A DNA stretch of 64,000 nt, from assembly GCA_934202525.1 (NCBI GenBank), contig CAKPYB010000008.1:42132-106131 (forward strand), given 5' to 3'. The stretch comes from an uncultured Prevotella sp. (GTDB lineage Bacteria; Bacteroidota; Bacteroidia; Bacteroidales; Bacteroidaceae). The position numbers and the translations under genes are program-made. The notes beneath the pieces were generated by a model, which was not told the DNA's origin, did no database searches, and saw only the letters and a list, made by a program, of their open reading frames with translations. This document shows positions 1 to 9,725 of the stretch, piece by piece; the first letter of the stretch is position 1, and each line of letters begins with the position of its first letter.

Positions 1-3000
1 GTGGTAGTACCCATGTAAGAGATGGCATCCAATGTCGTTGGCTGATTAGTTACCTTCTCACCTTTCTCATTATACACCTGTGGCAATCCTTCTTCATTCA
101 ATCCTGCCCATTTATAACCATAGATAGCATTATATTCATTGCCGATAATAGGATAAGCCGAAGGATAATCCAACTGCAGGATATACATAGGTGCCTTCAC
201 GTTCACATAAGTTACCTTATTCTTATTGTATGCATAAGTCATATTGGCTTTCCAGGAGAAATCACCTGTGCGAAGTATCTCACCATTCAAAGAGATTTCT
301 ACGCCACGGTTGTACATCTCTCCATTGTTGATGGTATAAGTGCTGTAGCCCCAACCTTCTGTTGGAACACCCATGCTAGAAGCCAGGAGGTCGGTACCCC
401 TCTTGTCGTAATACTCTACTGTACCATTGAGCCGGTTCTTGAAAAGCGAGAAATCGATACCTATATTAAAGGTATTGGTCTTCTCCCAACTCAGCATCGG
501 ATTGGCACGCGACTGCACATAACCCTGTGTGCCTCCCACATGCCCGTTATTATTATAGCTTGCCACCATATAAGGGGCAGAATTCTTTGATACGTTACCG
601 GCAATACCTTCAGAAACACGAAGTTTCAGATAATTGACCCAATCGGCGTGAAAGAACTTCTCTTTGCTGATAATCCAGCTGGCACCTACCGACCAGATTG
701 GTTTGTTCTGATATTTAGAACTTGTACCCCAAAGGTTAGAACGATCCCATCGCAAACTACCAGTCAAGCTGTAACGGTCATCGTAAGTATAAGCCGCATT
801 GCCATATACCGAAACATAGCGGTTGATATTCTCATAAGAAGCAGACAGGTTTGTTTCTGTCATAGAACTATAACCCAACACGCCAGCTATACCTTTTAAC
901 AGGTCGGCATTATTCACCATGCAGGATGTCAACATCTGAGAATCATAGTTGAACAGTTTGTTGCGATGCAGTTCCTGTTTATTCTGGATAGTTTCTGTAC
1001 CCAGAACAGCTGTTACGCTGTGAACATCCTTAAAAGTCTGATCGAAACTCAACTGCTGACGGAAGTTGTAAGCAGATGTATATTGATCTGAACGGACTAG
1101 AATATCTCCGTAAGGAATAACATAGTCGACAGAGCCATCTCCTTTATCCTTCGCATAACTGTTCACTATACCACGAACCTGAGCAGAAGCCTTGTCAGCC
1201 AAATTCTCACCACGATACGATGCACGTTCGTATTGGAAAGAAGCAGCATACTTCAGACAAGGTAGAACCTGGATATTCAAACGGGCAAAAGTTCGAAAAG
1301 CCAATTCCTTGTTTGTGGTAATCTGTCTATCCAACTCCTCCATTGGAGTAATATCCATATTATAAAGTCCATACTTCTGATAGATAGCCAAAGTGCTGGC
1401 ATTATACTTTTCACTCATCGGTTTGGTATAATAAGAACCATCAGCATTTACCAGGTTATCGTATGGTAAAACAGAATATCCAGGGGAAAGCACATCATAG
1501 TTCTGGGTTTTATCCTCACCAACCTTCAGGTAAGCACCCAAATCCAAAGAAAGCCATTTTGTAAAATGAGAGGTATTGGCAAGATTAATACCTAAACTCT
1601 GATTGTTGGAATACTTATCTTCAAGGGTATTATACTTATAAGTAACAGAAGCCTTAAAGAGGTTATTCACCGAATTGTTCACAATATTCATATTATATTG
1701 CTGATACAACGGATCGCGCTTGGCATACTTCTTCATCTGGTCATAGTAGTTATAACCTTTTCCTGCCAAGTCAGCCAGTTTAGCATTCATAGCTGATTCA
1801 GAGATGTTACCTGCATAATAATTCAAGATACTGCGGATACCTGCACTCGTATAGATATTCTGTCCCAGCATATTCTGAGCATACGCCTTAGCACCATCAC
1901 CTTTGAGACTAGGATTCTGCGCCGCCCATTCCTTCTCCAGATCAACCACCAGGGAAGAGTTGGCAAGATAATCAGTATAATAAGAATAAGGATGCCAGGT
2001 AAGCGAAGCATTGAAAGAAACATTGGTCTTACCCTTGGCAGCCGATTTCTTGGTAGTGATGACAATGACACCATTTGCAGCACGAGCACCATAGATAGAA
2101 GCAGCTGCAGCATCTTTCAGTACGGTAACACTCTCTATATCATCCATATTCAGGTCAGGAATCTCCTCTGTAATATTACCGGCCCCATTGCCAGTCAACT
2201 TGGTTTTCTCTACAGGAAATCCATCAATGACATAGAGAGGAGAGGCAGAGGCGTTCATCGTGGTAACACCACGAATCATACCATCATTATATCCAGCCAC
2301 TTCACCTGCCAGCATAGAAGAAAGACTGCTCAATCGCTTATCTTTCAAATCATCGGCAGTAACCTTGGTAAAAGCACCTGTAGCACGTTCTTTCGAGATG
2401 GTCTGGTAACCCGTAACTACCACTTCTCCGAGCACGGTTTTATTCTCAGACATCACAATCTTCACATTCTCCTTACCTGCTACCTTTACCTTCTGATCAT
2501 TCATACCAACATACGAAACCGTAACCTCGTGGCATCCTCTTGGAATATAAAATTCAAAATTTCCATTTACATTTGTCACAGTTCCAAAAGGACTACCAGG
2601 CACCACAACAGAAGCACCAATCATCGGATCCCCATCCTCATCGGTAATTGTACCTGACAGAGGACGGATATCAGATTCGCTACTGGCAGAGCCTGTCAAA
2701 GCAGTTTTATGTTGCAATACCTTCTTGACTGTGATAAACTTACCATTTACAGAGTAAGCAAAAGGCTTACCCTGCAAAATCAGCTTCACGGCGGAAGGAG
2801 CTGAAGTATTCTTCAACTGAACAGTGACGGTATAAGGCTTTACATCCTCAACCACAAAACTTACCTTGTAATCCGACTTCTGCTGTACCTTTCTCAGCGC
2901 AGAAGCCAAGGACTCATTTACGAGCGACATCGTGATGTCTCTCTTTGCATTCTGTGCCTCTACAGGCAATGCCATCCATATAGCCAGGACGACAAGCATG

Positions 3001-3023
3001 AATACACTTCTTACTTCTTTCAT
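1..3023 (-). CDS. SusC/RagA-family TonB-dependent outer-membrane receptor, 3' end outside window
   Basis: The reading frame is open from an ATG at 3021-3023 to the window edge, about 1,007 codons without a stop; the C-terminal barrel is missing. A signal peptide of about 24 residues ends in PVEA. An STN (secretin/TonB short N-terminal) domain follows at about 35-110, then a carboxypeptidase-regulatory-like domain at about 118-205 (GTITDEDGDPMIGAS), the plug with a TonB-box-like LGEVVVTGYQ, the YVIDGFPV motif, and the start of the beta-barrel. SusC proteins import glycans or other large nutrients with a SusD lipoprotein, which would lie beyond position 1. The STN domain together with the ECF sigma and FecR genes just upstream indicates trans-envelope signalling: ligand binding releases the sigma factor to switch on this receptor. 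Substrate cannot be told from the part seen. Confidence 0.93.
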   Translation of the reverse strand, partial: MKEVRSVFMLVVLAIWMALPVEAQNAKRDITMSLVNESLASALRKVQQKSDYKVSFVVEDVKPYTVTVQLKNTSAPSAVKLILQGKPFAYSVNGKFITVKKVLQHKTALTGSASSESDIRPLSGTITDEDGDPMIGASVVVPGSPFGTVTNVNGNFEFYIPRGCHEVTVSYVGMNDQKVKVAGKENVKIVMSENKTVLGEVVVTGYQTISKERATGAFTKVTADDLKDKRLSSLSSMLAGEVAGYNDGMIRGVTTMNASASPLYVIDGFPVEKTKLTGNGAGNITEEIPDLNMDDIESVTVLKDAAAASIYGARAANGVIVITTKKSAAKGKTNVSFNASLTWHPYSYYTDYLANSSLVVDLEKEWAAQNPSLKGDGAKAYAQNMLGQNIYTSAGIRSILNYYAGNISESAMNAKLADLAGKGYNYYDQMKKYAKRDPLYQQYNMNIVNNSVNNLFKASVTYKYNTLEDKYSNNQSLGINLANTSHFTKWLSLDLGAYLKVGEDKTQNYDVLSPGYSVLPYDNLVNADGSYYTKPMSEKYNASTLAIYQKYGLYNMDITPMEELDRQITTNKELAFRTFARLNIQVLPCLKYAASFQYERASYRGENLADKASAQVRGIVNSYAKDKGDGSVDYVIPYGDILVRSDQYTSAYNFRQQLSFDQTFKDVHSVTAVLGTETIQNKQELHRNKLFNYDSQMLTSCMVNNADLLKGIAGVLGYSSMTETNLSASYENINRYVSVYGNAAYTYDDRYSLTGSLRWDRSNLWGTSSKYQNKPIWSVGASWIISKEKFFHADWVNYLKLRVSEGIAGNVSKNSAPYMVASYNNNGHVGGTQGYVQSRANPMLSWEKTNTFNIGIDFSLFKNRLNGTVEYYDKRGTDLLASSMGVPTEGWGYSTYTINNGEMYNRGVEISLNGEILRTGDFSWKANMTYAYNKNKVTYVNVKAPMYILQLDYPSAYPIIGNEYNAIYGYKWAGLNEEGLPQVYNEKGEKVTNQPTTLDAISYMGTT

Positions 3024-3245
3024 ATTTCTCTCTTTTTCGTTAATACTTTAATAAAAGTACGTTTCTGAAAGCAAATCGGTAACATCGTCTTCCAAAAAAA
3101 TATAAAAAAAGTTTGTTTACTTACATTTAAAACGAAAAAATCGGCATTTTCAGAGATTTCTGTATCTCGGAAATGCCGATATGACTATTCATCAACATGT
3201 AATTGTGAACACCTTATTATATAGGACCATATTTTATATAGAATA
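3024..3245. other. Intergenic between FecR gene and susC-like gene
   Basis: This 222-bp AT-rich gap separates the anti-sigma gene from the receptor gene. It contains a short inverted repeat around 3140-3180 (ATCGGCATTTTCAGAGAT against ATCTCGGAAATGCCGAT), which could end the sigma/FecR transcript, so the receptor probably has its own ECF-dependent promoter between there and 3030. I cannot assign that promoter from one copy. Confidence 0.5.
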
Positions 3246-4214
3246 TTACTCTATATAGAGAGTATTCCCTATCAAACTAACTTTTGCAACTCCAAGATTA
3301 TTCAAGAGTTCAACAGCATCCTCTATGCTACCATTTTTATCCGCAGAGAAATCGAGATGCTTCGTTTTCACCCCAGGATTCTTAAATACCACCTTGCTCC
3401 GGTAATATGCGGCAAGACTGTCTAAGATATACTCAAGGGGTTGGTCGTGATAATACAACACCCCATCAGCCCATGCAGTAGTTTCTTCTGTATTCACATT
3501 CTTTATCTGCTCGGGAACTGTTGACTGTGCGCTTAAGGAATATTGCTGACCAGGATTCAATATCACAGGTTTGTGCTGACTATTCTTAGCTGAGACTTCT
3601 ACCTTTCCCTCTATCAGAGTAACCTTGCAGTCACTTCCATGATATGCCTTAATATTAAAAGAGGTACCCAAGTCTTTTGTCAAAATACCACCTGCATCCA
3701 CCACAAAAGGTCGCTTACTTTCGTGTTTTACCTTGAAGAAAGCCTCTCCCTCAAGATGTATCATACGCTCCTTACCCTTAAACTGATGGGGATAAGTAAT
3801 CTTACTATTACTGTTGAGTTTTACTTCTGTACCATCAGAAAGAGTCAGCGTTATCATCTCACCATCAGTAGTTTGAAGTATTGCCACGCCTTGTTCCGAA
3901 GATACATTTTGCGCTATCAGATTCTCCGAAGCTCCACCAAAAGCATGCTTATTTTTTACCCACTGCCATACTAAGACTATCGCCAACATGGCAGCAGCAC
4001 CCATCAGAGCACCCATCAGCGTTCTCATCGCTGGATGTTGATGTTTCACAGGCTTTTCTGCATCCACCTTCTCCTTACCAATAATTTTCTCCAACTCGTC
4101 ATCCAAGTTAGGAAGAGGATACTTTTGGCGTATCATAGCCTGTTCGATGGCAACCAAGTCTTGGATGTCATCCTGTAAGCTCTCATCATTAAAAATATCT
4201 GTTTCCTTCATCAT
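3246..4214 (-). CDS. FecR-family anti-sigma factor
   Basis: This 322-residue protein has the standard FecR layout. A cytoplasmic N-terminal segment binds sigma, a single membrane segment runs at about residues 64-86 (LMGALMGAAAMLAIVLVW), then come the periplasmic FecR domain (about 115-215, with TLSDGTEVKLNSNS and LEGEAFFKV) and the C-terminal DUF4974-type domain (about 245-320), which contacts the STN domain of the receptor. It lies between the ECF sigma gene upstream and the SusC gene downstream, all on the minus strand. The protein begins with two methionines; either could be the start. The role in sensing receptor occupancy is inferred from the family. Confidence 0.93.
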   Translation of the reverse strand: MMKETDIFNDESLQDDIQDLVAIEQAMIRQKYPLPNLDDELEKIIGKEKVDAEKPVKHQHPAMRTLMGALMGAAAMLAIVLVWQWVKNKHAFGGASENLIAQNVSSEQGVAILQTTDGEMITLTLSDGTEVKLNSNSKITYPHQFKGKERMIHLEGEAFFKVKHESKRPFVVDAGGILTKDLGTSFNIKAYHGSDCKVTLIEGKVEVSAKNSQHKPVILNPGQQYSLSAQSTVPEQIKNVNTEETTAWADGVLYYHDQPLEYILDSLAAYYRSKVVFKNPGVKTKHLDFSADKNGSIEDAVELLNNLGVAKVSLIGNTLYIE

Positions 4215-4294
4215 TTTCCTATTTCTTTACTAAAAATAATACGTTTTACCTTGCAAAATGGTAACAACCTCTATTGAGATTCTTTTGATTATTT

Positions 4295-4789
4295 TCAAGT
4301 TTTTATTTGATGATAATGTTCTCTTAATAGTTTCAATGCCTTCATGACATGACGCTTGACCGTTTCCTGACAGATATTCATCTCCTCTGCCACTTCCCGG
4401 TATTTCTTATGGTTAAGATAACATTCTTCCAAAACATGACGAGTTGTCTCAGGCAACAAATCCAACATTTCTTCCACTTGTCGCTGGCGTTCCTTATGAA
4501 TATCATCATCTTCATAATATTGATCTACAGCATGAAGATAATAATCAGCATATTGCGCTTGAACTGCTGAATGGCGCAGATAGTCTAAACACTTATTCCT
4601 GATGGTTTTAAGCAAGAAGGCTGGCAGAGTCTGCATGTCATAAGAGTCAAAGTTCTCCCATACGTGAACGAAAACACCACTCACGATATCACGGCTTGCT
4701 TCTTCATCTTTCAGAAGTTGCAGCGCATAATAATATAACCGGGCATAATATGATTTGAAAAAACGCCCAAAAACTTCCCGCTTATCCAT
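4295..4789 (-). CDS. ECF RNA polymerase sigma factor
   Basis: At 164 residues the length is normal for the Bacteroidetes RpoE-like group paired with FecR. Region 2 is at about residues 5-75 and contains LKDEEASRDIVSGVFVHVWE. Region 4 helix-turn-helix is at about 105-155 (HVLEECYLNHKKYREVAEEM followed by ETVKRHVMKALKLL). The gene is first in the transcription order sigma, FecR, SusC. It probably drives the receptor promoter when released by the FecR protein. It is separated from the upstream peptidase gene by a strong palindromic hairpin, so it has its own promoter. Confidence 0.93.
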   Translation of the reverse strand: MDKREVFGRFFKSYYARLYYYALQLLKDEEASRDIVSGVFVHVWENFDSYDMQTLPAFLLKTIRNKCLDYLRHSAVQAQYADYYLHAVDQYYEDDDIHKERQRQVEEMLDLLPETTRHVLEECYLNHKKYREVAEEMNICQETVKRHVMKALKLLREHYHQIKT

Positions 4790-4824
4790 CTATACCTTTT
4801 TATGTTGATAACCCAAAAATGTAC

Positions 4825-4857
4825 GCCATATATGGTGCACGACACACCATATATGGC
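4825..4857 (-). terminator. Perfect 13-bp inverted repeat downstream of the C1 peptidase gene
   Basis: GCCATATATGGTG at 4825-4837 and CACCATATATGGC at 4845-4857 are perfect inverse complements around a 7-nt loop, 21 bases past the peptidase stop codon. A run of A/T follows on the minus strand. It most likely terminates the peptidase transcript; each arm also contains the self-palindrome CCATATATGG. Confidence 0.65.
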
Positions 4858-4877
4858 TTTGAATATTTCTTTATGAA

Positions 4878-6287
4878 TTAGTCTTCCAACTGGAACAGAG
4901 GATCATCTGGAGTCAGCATGGTTGGCTTCTGGTCGAATTCCTTCAAGAGCTGCTCAGAAGCATACTTCTTGTTTACTACCAGGCGGAACATGTACTCGTT
5001 GAACCAATCGTTGGTCATGATGAAGCAACCGGCAAAACCATTGTCGGCACCCCAGCTGTTCTCCACCTTCCATTTTACAGGCTTGCCATTGGCATCGAGA
5101 TCTACAGCTGTCAGCGTCATGGCATGAGTAGAACCGCTATCGAAAGTAGCGATACGGTCAGCCTTGTTCATTGGGAATGAGGTATTGAAGAGGCTTCCAT
5201 AGTCGAAGTTGTCGAGTGCCAGATAGCCGCGCTTTCTATCAAGCTGCTTGCCCACATCATAGCTTGAATACATCTTATGACCGTCCTTCAGAGAAGCGAT
5301 GGCGAGCTGGGCAATCTCCTCCATAGGCAGGTTCAGGTACTTCCAGTTATGACCATCGTAGGTGTGGCGGTCGTACTCTACCTCGTATGTCTTGTGGTAA
5401 GGACGGCGTGGATCGTTCATCACCATCAGGAAGGTACCGTTCAGGTCCTTGCCTACGGTTTCCTCATAGAAACTCTTAGGAGTATACTTCTTCGCCTCGC
5501 CAACCTGCTTGCCATCCTTGTCGCGGAAAGCATAGGTAAATTCCTTTACCGGTTCGCCGAGAGTAAGACTCAGCATGTGATAAACCTGACCGAGCATCTC
5601 GTTCTTGCGAGCCTGGATAGCTGCCGACTTCTTGCCCTGAGCCACCATCTTGCGGAGTTCCAGACCATACTCGCGGAGCTTGCTGCTTACGAGACGGCTC
5701 ATCTTGGAAGTATTGTTGCTTGAGAAAGTCTCAGGCTGGGCACTCATAGGTACAAGACCATACTTACTTGCCAAATCGGCAACACCACAGAAAGTACCGC
5801 CATCATTGAGCGGATTCTTGAAGAAGAACTGCACCTGAGGATCCTCGATGCTCTTCTTGCCGAGGTCGATAACGCCCTGAAGCATCAGGTTAGCCTTCTC
5901 CAACTGGTCATAGAAGAAGAGATAATCCTGAGAATACTCCACCACTCTGCCCTGCTTGTCGTTGACAGCAAAGTTGGAACGGAGCACGTTGAAACCACTG
6001 AACATCCAGCAACGGCCCGAACTCTTCTGGTTGTGAATGCTCTGCGAAGGAGTCTCGATGCTGAAATGAGTATCAACCGGGGCCTCGTTGGCATGATTCT
6101 TCACAAGGTCATCAATGTTGTTGTTGGCAATCGCATTGAAGAGTGCCTTGTTGGCTACACCTGCCTGCTGGCTTTTCTCCATCTGCTGGAGAGCAGACTG
6201 ACTGATGCCGCCACCCTTGGTCTGCGCCATCAGAGACATGGAAGCCATCATCATGGCTCCCAAAAGTAATACATTTTTTCTCATCAC
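4878..6287 (-). CDS. pepC: C1-family cysteine peptidase (aminopeptidase C / bleomycin hydrolase type), exported
   Basis: This 469-residue protein is a papain-fold peptidase of the bleomycin-hydrolase group. The catalytic residues are visible: Gln87 and Cys93 in NQKSSGRCWMFSGFN, His388 in GSTHAMTLTAVDLD, and Asn410 in WKVENSWG. A hydrophobic signal peptide (about residues 1-21, ending in SLMAQ) indicates export to the periplasm or beyond, whereas bleomycin hydrolases elsewhere are usually cytoplasmic; exported forms are common in Bacteroidetes. The probable role is trimming peptides for nutrition. It is monocistronic, divergent from dxs, with a -7 box (TATTTTTGC on the minus strand) at 6360-6368. 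Confidence 0.9.
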   Translation of the reverse strand: MMRKNVLLLGAMMMASMSLMAQTKGGGISQSALQQMEKSQQAGVANKALFNAIANNNIDDLVKNHANEAPVDTHFSIETPSQSIHNQKSSGRCWMFSGFNVLRSNFAVNDKQGRVVEYSQDYLFFYDQLEKANLMLQGVIDLGKKSIEDPQVQFFFKNPLNDGGTFCGVADLASKYGLVPMSAQPETFSSNNTSKMSRLVSSKLREYGLELRKMVAQGKKSAAIQARKNEMLGQVYHMLSLTLGEPVKEFTYAFRDKDGKQVGEAKKYTPKSFYEETVGKDLNGTFLMVMNDPRRPYHKTYEVEYDRHTYDGHNWKYLNLPMEEIAQLAIASLKDGHKMYSSYDVGKQLDRKRGYLALDNFDYGSLFNTSFPMNKADRIATFDSGSTHAMTLTAVDLDANGKPVKWKVENSWGADNGFAGCFIMTNDWFNEYMFRLVVNKKYASEQLLKEFDQKPTMLTPDDPLFQLED

Positions 6288-6359
6288 GATAAAGGTATTT
6301 ATTTGCTTATTGTTATATAACTAATTCCGGATTTCATTCCTTTTTCAGAAATTTCCTTT

Positions 6360-6440
6360 GCAAAAATACAAAGAATAATCGGAAAAAGCGAAAATATTGC
6401 CTCAAAAGTGCTTTATATAGGAAAAAAGCATTATCTTTGC
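6360..6440. promoter_or_regulatory. Divergent promoters for the C1 peptidase and dxs genes
   Basis: Two Bacteroidetes -7 boxes face away from each other. GCAAAAATA at 6360-6368 reads as TATTTTTGC on the minus strand for the peptidase, and TATCTTTGC at 6432-6440 serves dxs, whose ATG is 22 bases further on. The -33 elements are weak. Confidence 0.6.
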
Positions 6441-6462
6441 ACAAGATTTTCACGAAGAAAAC

Positions 6463-8355
6463 ATGGACAAGAACAAGTTTAGTCTATTAAATAGTATAAA
6501 ATACCCGGAAGATTTGAGACGGCTGAGCATTGACCAGCTGCCACAAGTCTGCAAAGAGTTAAGAGAAGACATTATCGACGAGGTTGCCGTCAACCCCGGT
6601 CATTTTGCCTCCTCTCTTGGCGTGGTGGAAATAACCGTAGCCCTACATTATATCTACAACACCCCATACGACCGTATTGTATGGGATGTGGGACACCAGG
6701 CCTACGGACATAAGATATTAACAGGACGCCGCGACAACTTCTGTACCAACCGCAAGTTGCACGGCATCCGTCCATTCCCTACACCTTTAGAAAGCGAATA
6801 TGATACCTTCGCCTGCGGACATGCGAGCAATTCCATCTCCGCAGCACTCGGTATGGCCGTTGCCGCACGCGAAAACGGAGATACCGACAGGCACGTGGTA
6901 GCCGTCATTGGCGATGGAGCCATGAGCGGCGGACTGGCATTCGAGGGACTGAACAACGTATCAAGTACACCTAACGACATGCTTATCATCCTGAACGACA
7001 ACGATATGAGCATCGACCGGGCAGTGGGCGGTATGGAGAAATATCTCCTGAACCTCGATACCAACGAGACCTACAACCGCCTCCGTTTCAAGGCATCGCA
7101 GTGGCTGCATTCCAAAGGCTATCTCAACGAAGACCGCAAGAAGGGCATCCTGCGCCTGAACAATGCACTGAAGTCGGCACTGAGTCATCAGCAGAACATC
7201 TTCGAGGGAATGAATATCCGCTACTTCGGACCTTTCGACGGTCATGACGTGAAGGAAGTGGCGAGAGTACTCAAACAGCTTAAGAACATGAAGGGTCCTA
7301 AGCTGCTGCACCTGCATACCACCAAGGGAAAGGGTTACGAACCAGCCGAGAAGAGTGCTACCATCTGGCACGCTCCAGGCAAGTTCGATCCGGAAACGGG
7401 TGAGAGAATCATTGCCGATACCAGCAACCAGCCTCCTAAATATCAGGATGTTTTCGGTGAGACGCTGCTGGAACTGGCTCAGAAGAACCCGAAGATTGTA
7501 GGTGTGACGCCAGCCATGCCTACAGGATGCTCCATGAACATCATGATGAAAGCGATGCCCGACCGTACCTTCGATGTAGGTATTGCCGAGGGGCATGCCG
7601 TCACCTTCTCAGGAGGTATGGCGAAAGACGGACTCATCCCATTCTGCAATATCTACAGTTCGTTTGCACAGCGTGCCTACGACAACATCATCCACGACAT
7701 GGCACTGCTCAACCTGCCGGTTATCATGTGTCTGGACCGTGCCGGACTGGTAGGTGAAGACGGACCTACCCATCATGGTGCCTTCGATATGGCGGCTCTC
7801 CGTCCGATTCCGCATCTCACCATCGCATCTCCGATGAACGAACATGAGTTGCGCAACCTGATGTATTCAGCCCAGTTGCCAGGTCATGGCAGCTATGTTA
7901 TCCGTTATCCGAGAGGCAAGGGTGTGCTCGTAGACTGGCGCAACCCGATGGAGGAAATCAAGACCGGTACCGGCAGAAAGCTGAAAGACGGCACCGATGT
8001 AGCCGTTCTTACCATCGGTCCTATCGGAAACGATGCCGCCCAGGCCATCGCTGAGGTAGAGGCAGAAACCGGAATGAGCATCGCCCACTACGATATGCGA
8101 TTCCTCAAGCCACTCGATGAAGACATTCTGAAAGAGGTGGGCGAAAAGTTCAGCCGCATCATCACCATCGAAGACGGCGTTCGTATGGGCGGTATGGGCT
8201 CAGCCGTATTGGAATGGATGAACGACCATGACTATCAGTCAAAGATGACCCGAATGGGATTGCCAGATGAGTTTGTGGAACACGGAACCGTGGCACAGCT
8301 CAGGGAAATCGTGCATCTCGATAAAGAATCAATCAAAGAAGCAATTAAGAAATGA
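6463..8355 (+). CDS. dxs: 1-deoxy-D-xylulose-5-phosphate synthase
   Basis: DXS condenses pyruvate and glyceraldehyde 3-phosphate to give DXP, the first step of the MEP isoprenoid pathway and a precursor for thiamine and pyridoxal. The 630-residue length is typical. Seen in order: the thiamine-diphosphate domain with [18 protein letters not shown] and the GDG motif in [18 protein letters not shown], the pyrimidine-binding domain with [18 protein letters not shown], and the C-terminal transketolase domain with the [12 protein letters not shown] region. It overlaps trkA by 4 bases, so dxs, trkA and trkH are probably one transcript. Linkage of dxs to potassium uptake genes is a recurring arrangement in Bacteroidales, from memory. 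Confidence 0.98.
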   Translation: MDKNKFSLLNSIKYPEDLRRLSIDQLPQVCKELREDIIDEVAVNPGHFASSLGVVEITVALHYIYNTPYDRIVWDVGHQAYGHKILTGRRDNFCTNRKLHGIRPFPTPLESEYDTFACGHASNSISAALGMAVAARENGDTDRHVVAVIGDGAMSGGLAFEGLNNVSSTPNDMLIILNDNDMSIDRAVGGMEKYLLNLDTNETYNRLRFKASQWLHSKGYLNEDRKKGILRLNNALKSALSHQQNIFEGMNIRYFGPFDGHDVKEVARVLKQLKNMKGPKLLHLHTTKGKGYEPAEKSATIWHAPGKFDPETGERIIADTSNQPPKYQDVFGETLLELAQKNPKIVGVTPAMPTGCSMNIMMKAMPDRTFDVGIAEGHAVTFSGGMAKDGLIPFCNIYSSFAQRAYDNIIHDMALLNLPVIMCLDRAGLVGEDGPTHHGAFDMAALRPIPHLTIASPMNEHELRNLMYSAQLPGHGSYVIRYPRGKGVLVDWRNPMEEIKTGTGRKLKDGTDVAVLTIGPIGNDAAQAIAEVEAETGMSIAHYDMRFLKPLDEDILKEVGEKFSRIITIEDGVRMGGMGSAVLEWMNDHDYQSKMTRMGLPDEFVEHGTVAQLREIVHLDKESIKEAIKK

Positions 8356-9695
8356 AAATAATCATAGCTGGCGCACATGCCATAGGTACTCACCTGGCGA
8401 GACTCCTGTCACGCAGCAATGAAGAGATTACGCTCATCGATGAAAGCGAAGAGCGCCTGGCAAGCATTGGCTCCGACTGCGACCTGCTCACCATGCTGGG
8501 CAAGCCTACCAGTCTTCACATCTTACGCGATGCGGGGGTAGCAGATGCCGACCTCTTCATCGCCGTTACTCCGGTAGAAAGTACCAACATTACAGCTAGC
8601 ATCCTTGCCAAGAACCTGGGTGCCAAAAGAACGGTGGCCCGTGTGGATAACCCGGAATATATGGATCAGCAGGCTCAGGAATTCTTCAAAGAATTAGGTA
8701 TCAGCAAACTGATTTATCCGGAGATGCTCGCAGCCGTAGATATCAATAACGGACTGAAAATGAGTTGGGTACGTCAGCGCTGGGATGTGCACGACGGCGC
8801 ACTCGTCATGCTCGGCATCAAACTGCGCGAAGGATGCGAGATACTGAACGAACCGCTCAAGAACATCAGCGGTCCTAACGACCCTTATCACGTGGTAGCC
8901 ATCAAGCGAGGCAGCGATACCATCATCCCTGGCGGTAACGACGAGCTGAAACTCTACGACCTCGCCTACTTCATGACCACCCGCAACTATATCCCATATA
9001 TCCGCAAGATTGTGGGCAAGGAGCACTATGTGGATGTGAAGAACGTGATGATTATGGGTGGCGGCCGCACAGCCGTAAGAGCCGTGAAGAAGATGCCGGA
9101 ATATATGGAATGTAAGATTATCGAGATGAGCGAGGAGCGCTGCGAATATCTCAACGACATTCTCGATGAGAACAAGACGCTCATCATTCATGGTGACGGA
9201 CGCGACATTCCGCTACTCGTAGAAGAAGGTATCCGCAGTACGCAAGCCTTCGTAGCACTGACCGGTAACGCCGAAACCAATATCCTGGCCTGTCTTACCG
9301 CCAAGAGAATGGGTGTGCGCAAGACGGTGGCTGCCGTAGAAAACGTAGACTACGTGAGCATGGCAGAGAGTCTGGATATCGGTACCATCATCAACAAGAA
9401 GATGATTGCCGCCAGCTACATCTACCAGATGATGCTCGATGCCGACGTGATGAACGTGAGATTCCTGATGAGCGCCAACGCCGATGTGGCAGAATTCATA
9501 GCCAAAGAAGGTTCGACGGTAACCAAGAAACCGGTGAAGGAACTCGGCATGCCTATCGGTGTAACCATCGGTGGACTGGTTCGCGGTGAAGAAGGAATGC
9601 TCGTTTCGGGTAATACCCAGATAGAACCGGGCGACTCGGTGATGGTTTTCTGCCACAACATCAACATGAAGAAAATTGAGAAATACTTCATCTAA
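8352..9695 (+). CDS. trkA: Trk system potassium transporter regulatory subunit TrkA
   Basis: This 447-residue protein is a peripheral NAD(H)-binding RCK subunit that gates the TrkH potassium channel on the cytoplasmic face. It has two tandem RCK units, each a Rossmann TrkA-N domain followed by a TrkA-C domain. The first begins at the extreme N terminus ([17 protein letters not shown], then the acidic ESEERL strand end). The second begins near residue 232 ([17 protein letters not shown]). Its start codon overlaps the dxs stop codon, suggesting translational coupling, and trkH follows after 30 bases. Confidence 0.97.
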   Translation: MKIIIAGAHAIGTHLARLLSRSNEEITLIDESEERLASIGSDCDLLTMLGKPTSLHILRDAGVADADLFIAVTPVESTNITASILAKNLGAKRTVARVDNPEYMDQQAQEFFKELGISKLIYPEMLAAVDINNGLKMSWVRQRWDVHDGALVMLGIKLREGCEILNEPLKNISGPNDPYHVVAIKRGSDTIIPGGNDELKLYDLAYFMTTRNYIPYIRKIVGKEHYVDVKNVMIMGGGRTAVRAVKKMPEYMECKIIEMSEERCEYLNDILDENKTLIIHGDGRDIPLLVEEGIRSTQAFVALTGNAETNILACLTAKRMGVRKTVAAVENVDYVSMAESLDIGTIINKKMIAASYIYQMMLDADVMNVRFLMSANADVAEFIAKEGSTVTKKPVKELGMPIGVTIGGLVRGEEGMLVSGNTQIEPGDSVMVFCHNINMKKIEKYFI

Positions 9696-9725
9696 GCGTG
9701 AAGGAGATAGAGAAATACTTCATAT

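Noticed and set aside
1992-2657. 221-codon frame opposite the SusC gene
   Set aside because: Antisense to an intact, well-recognised SusC N-terminal region.
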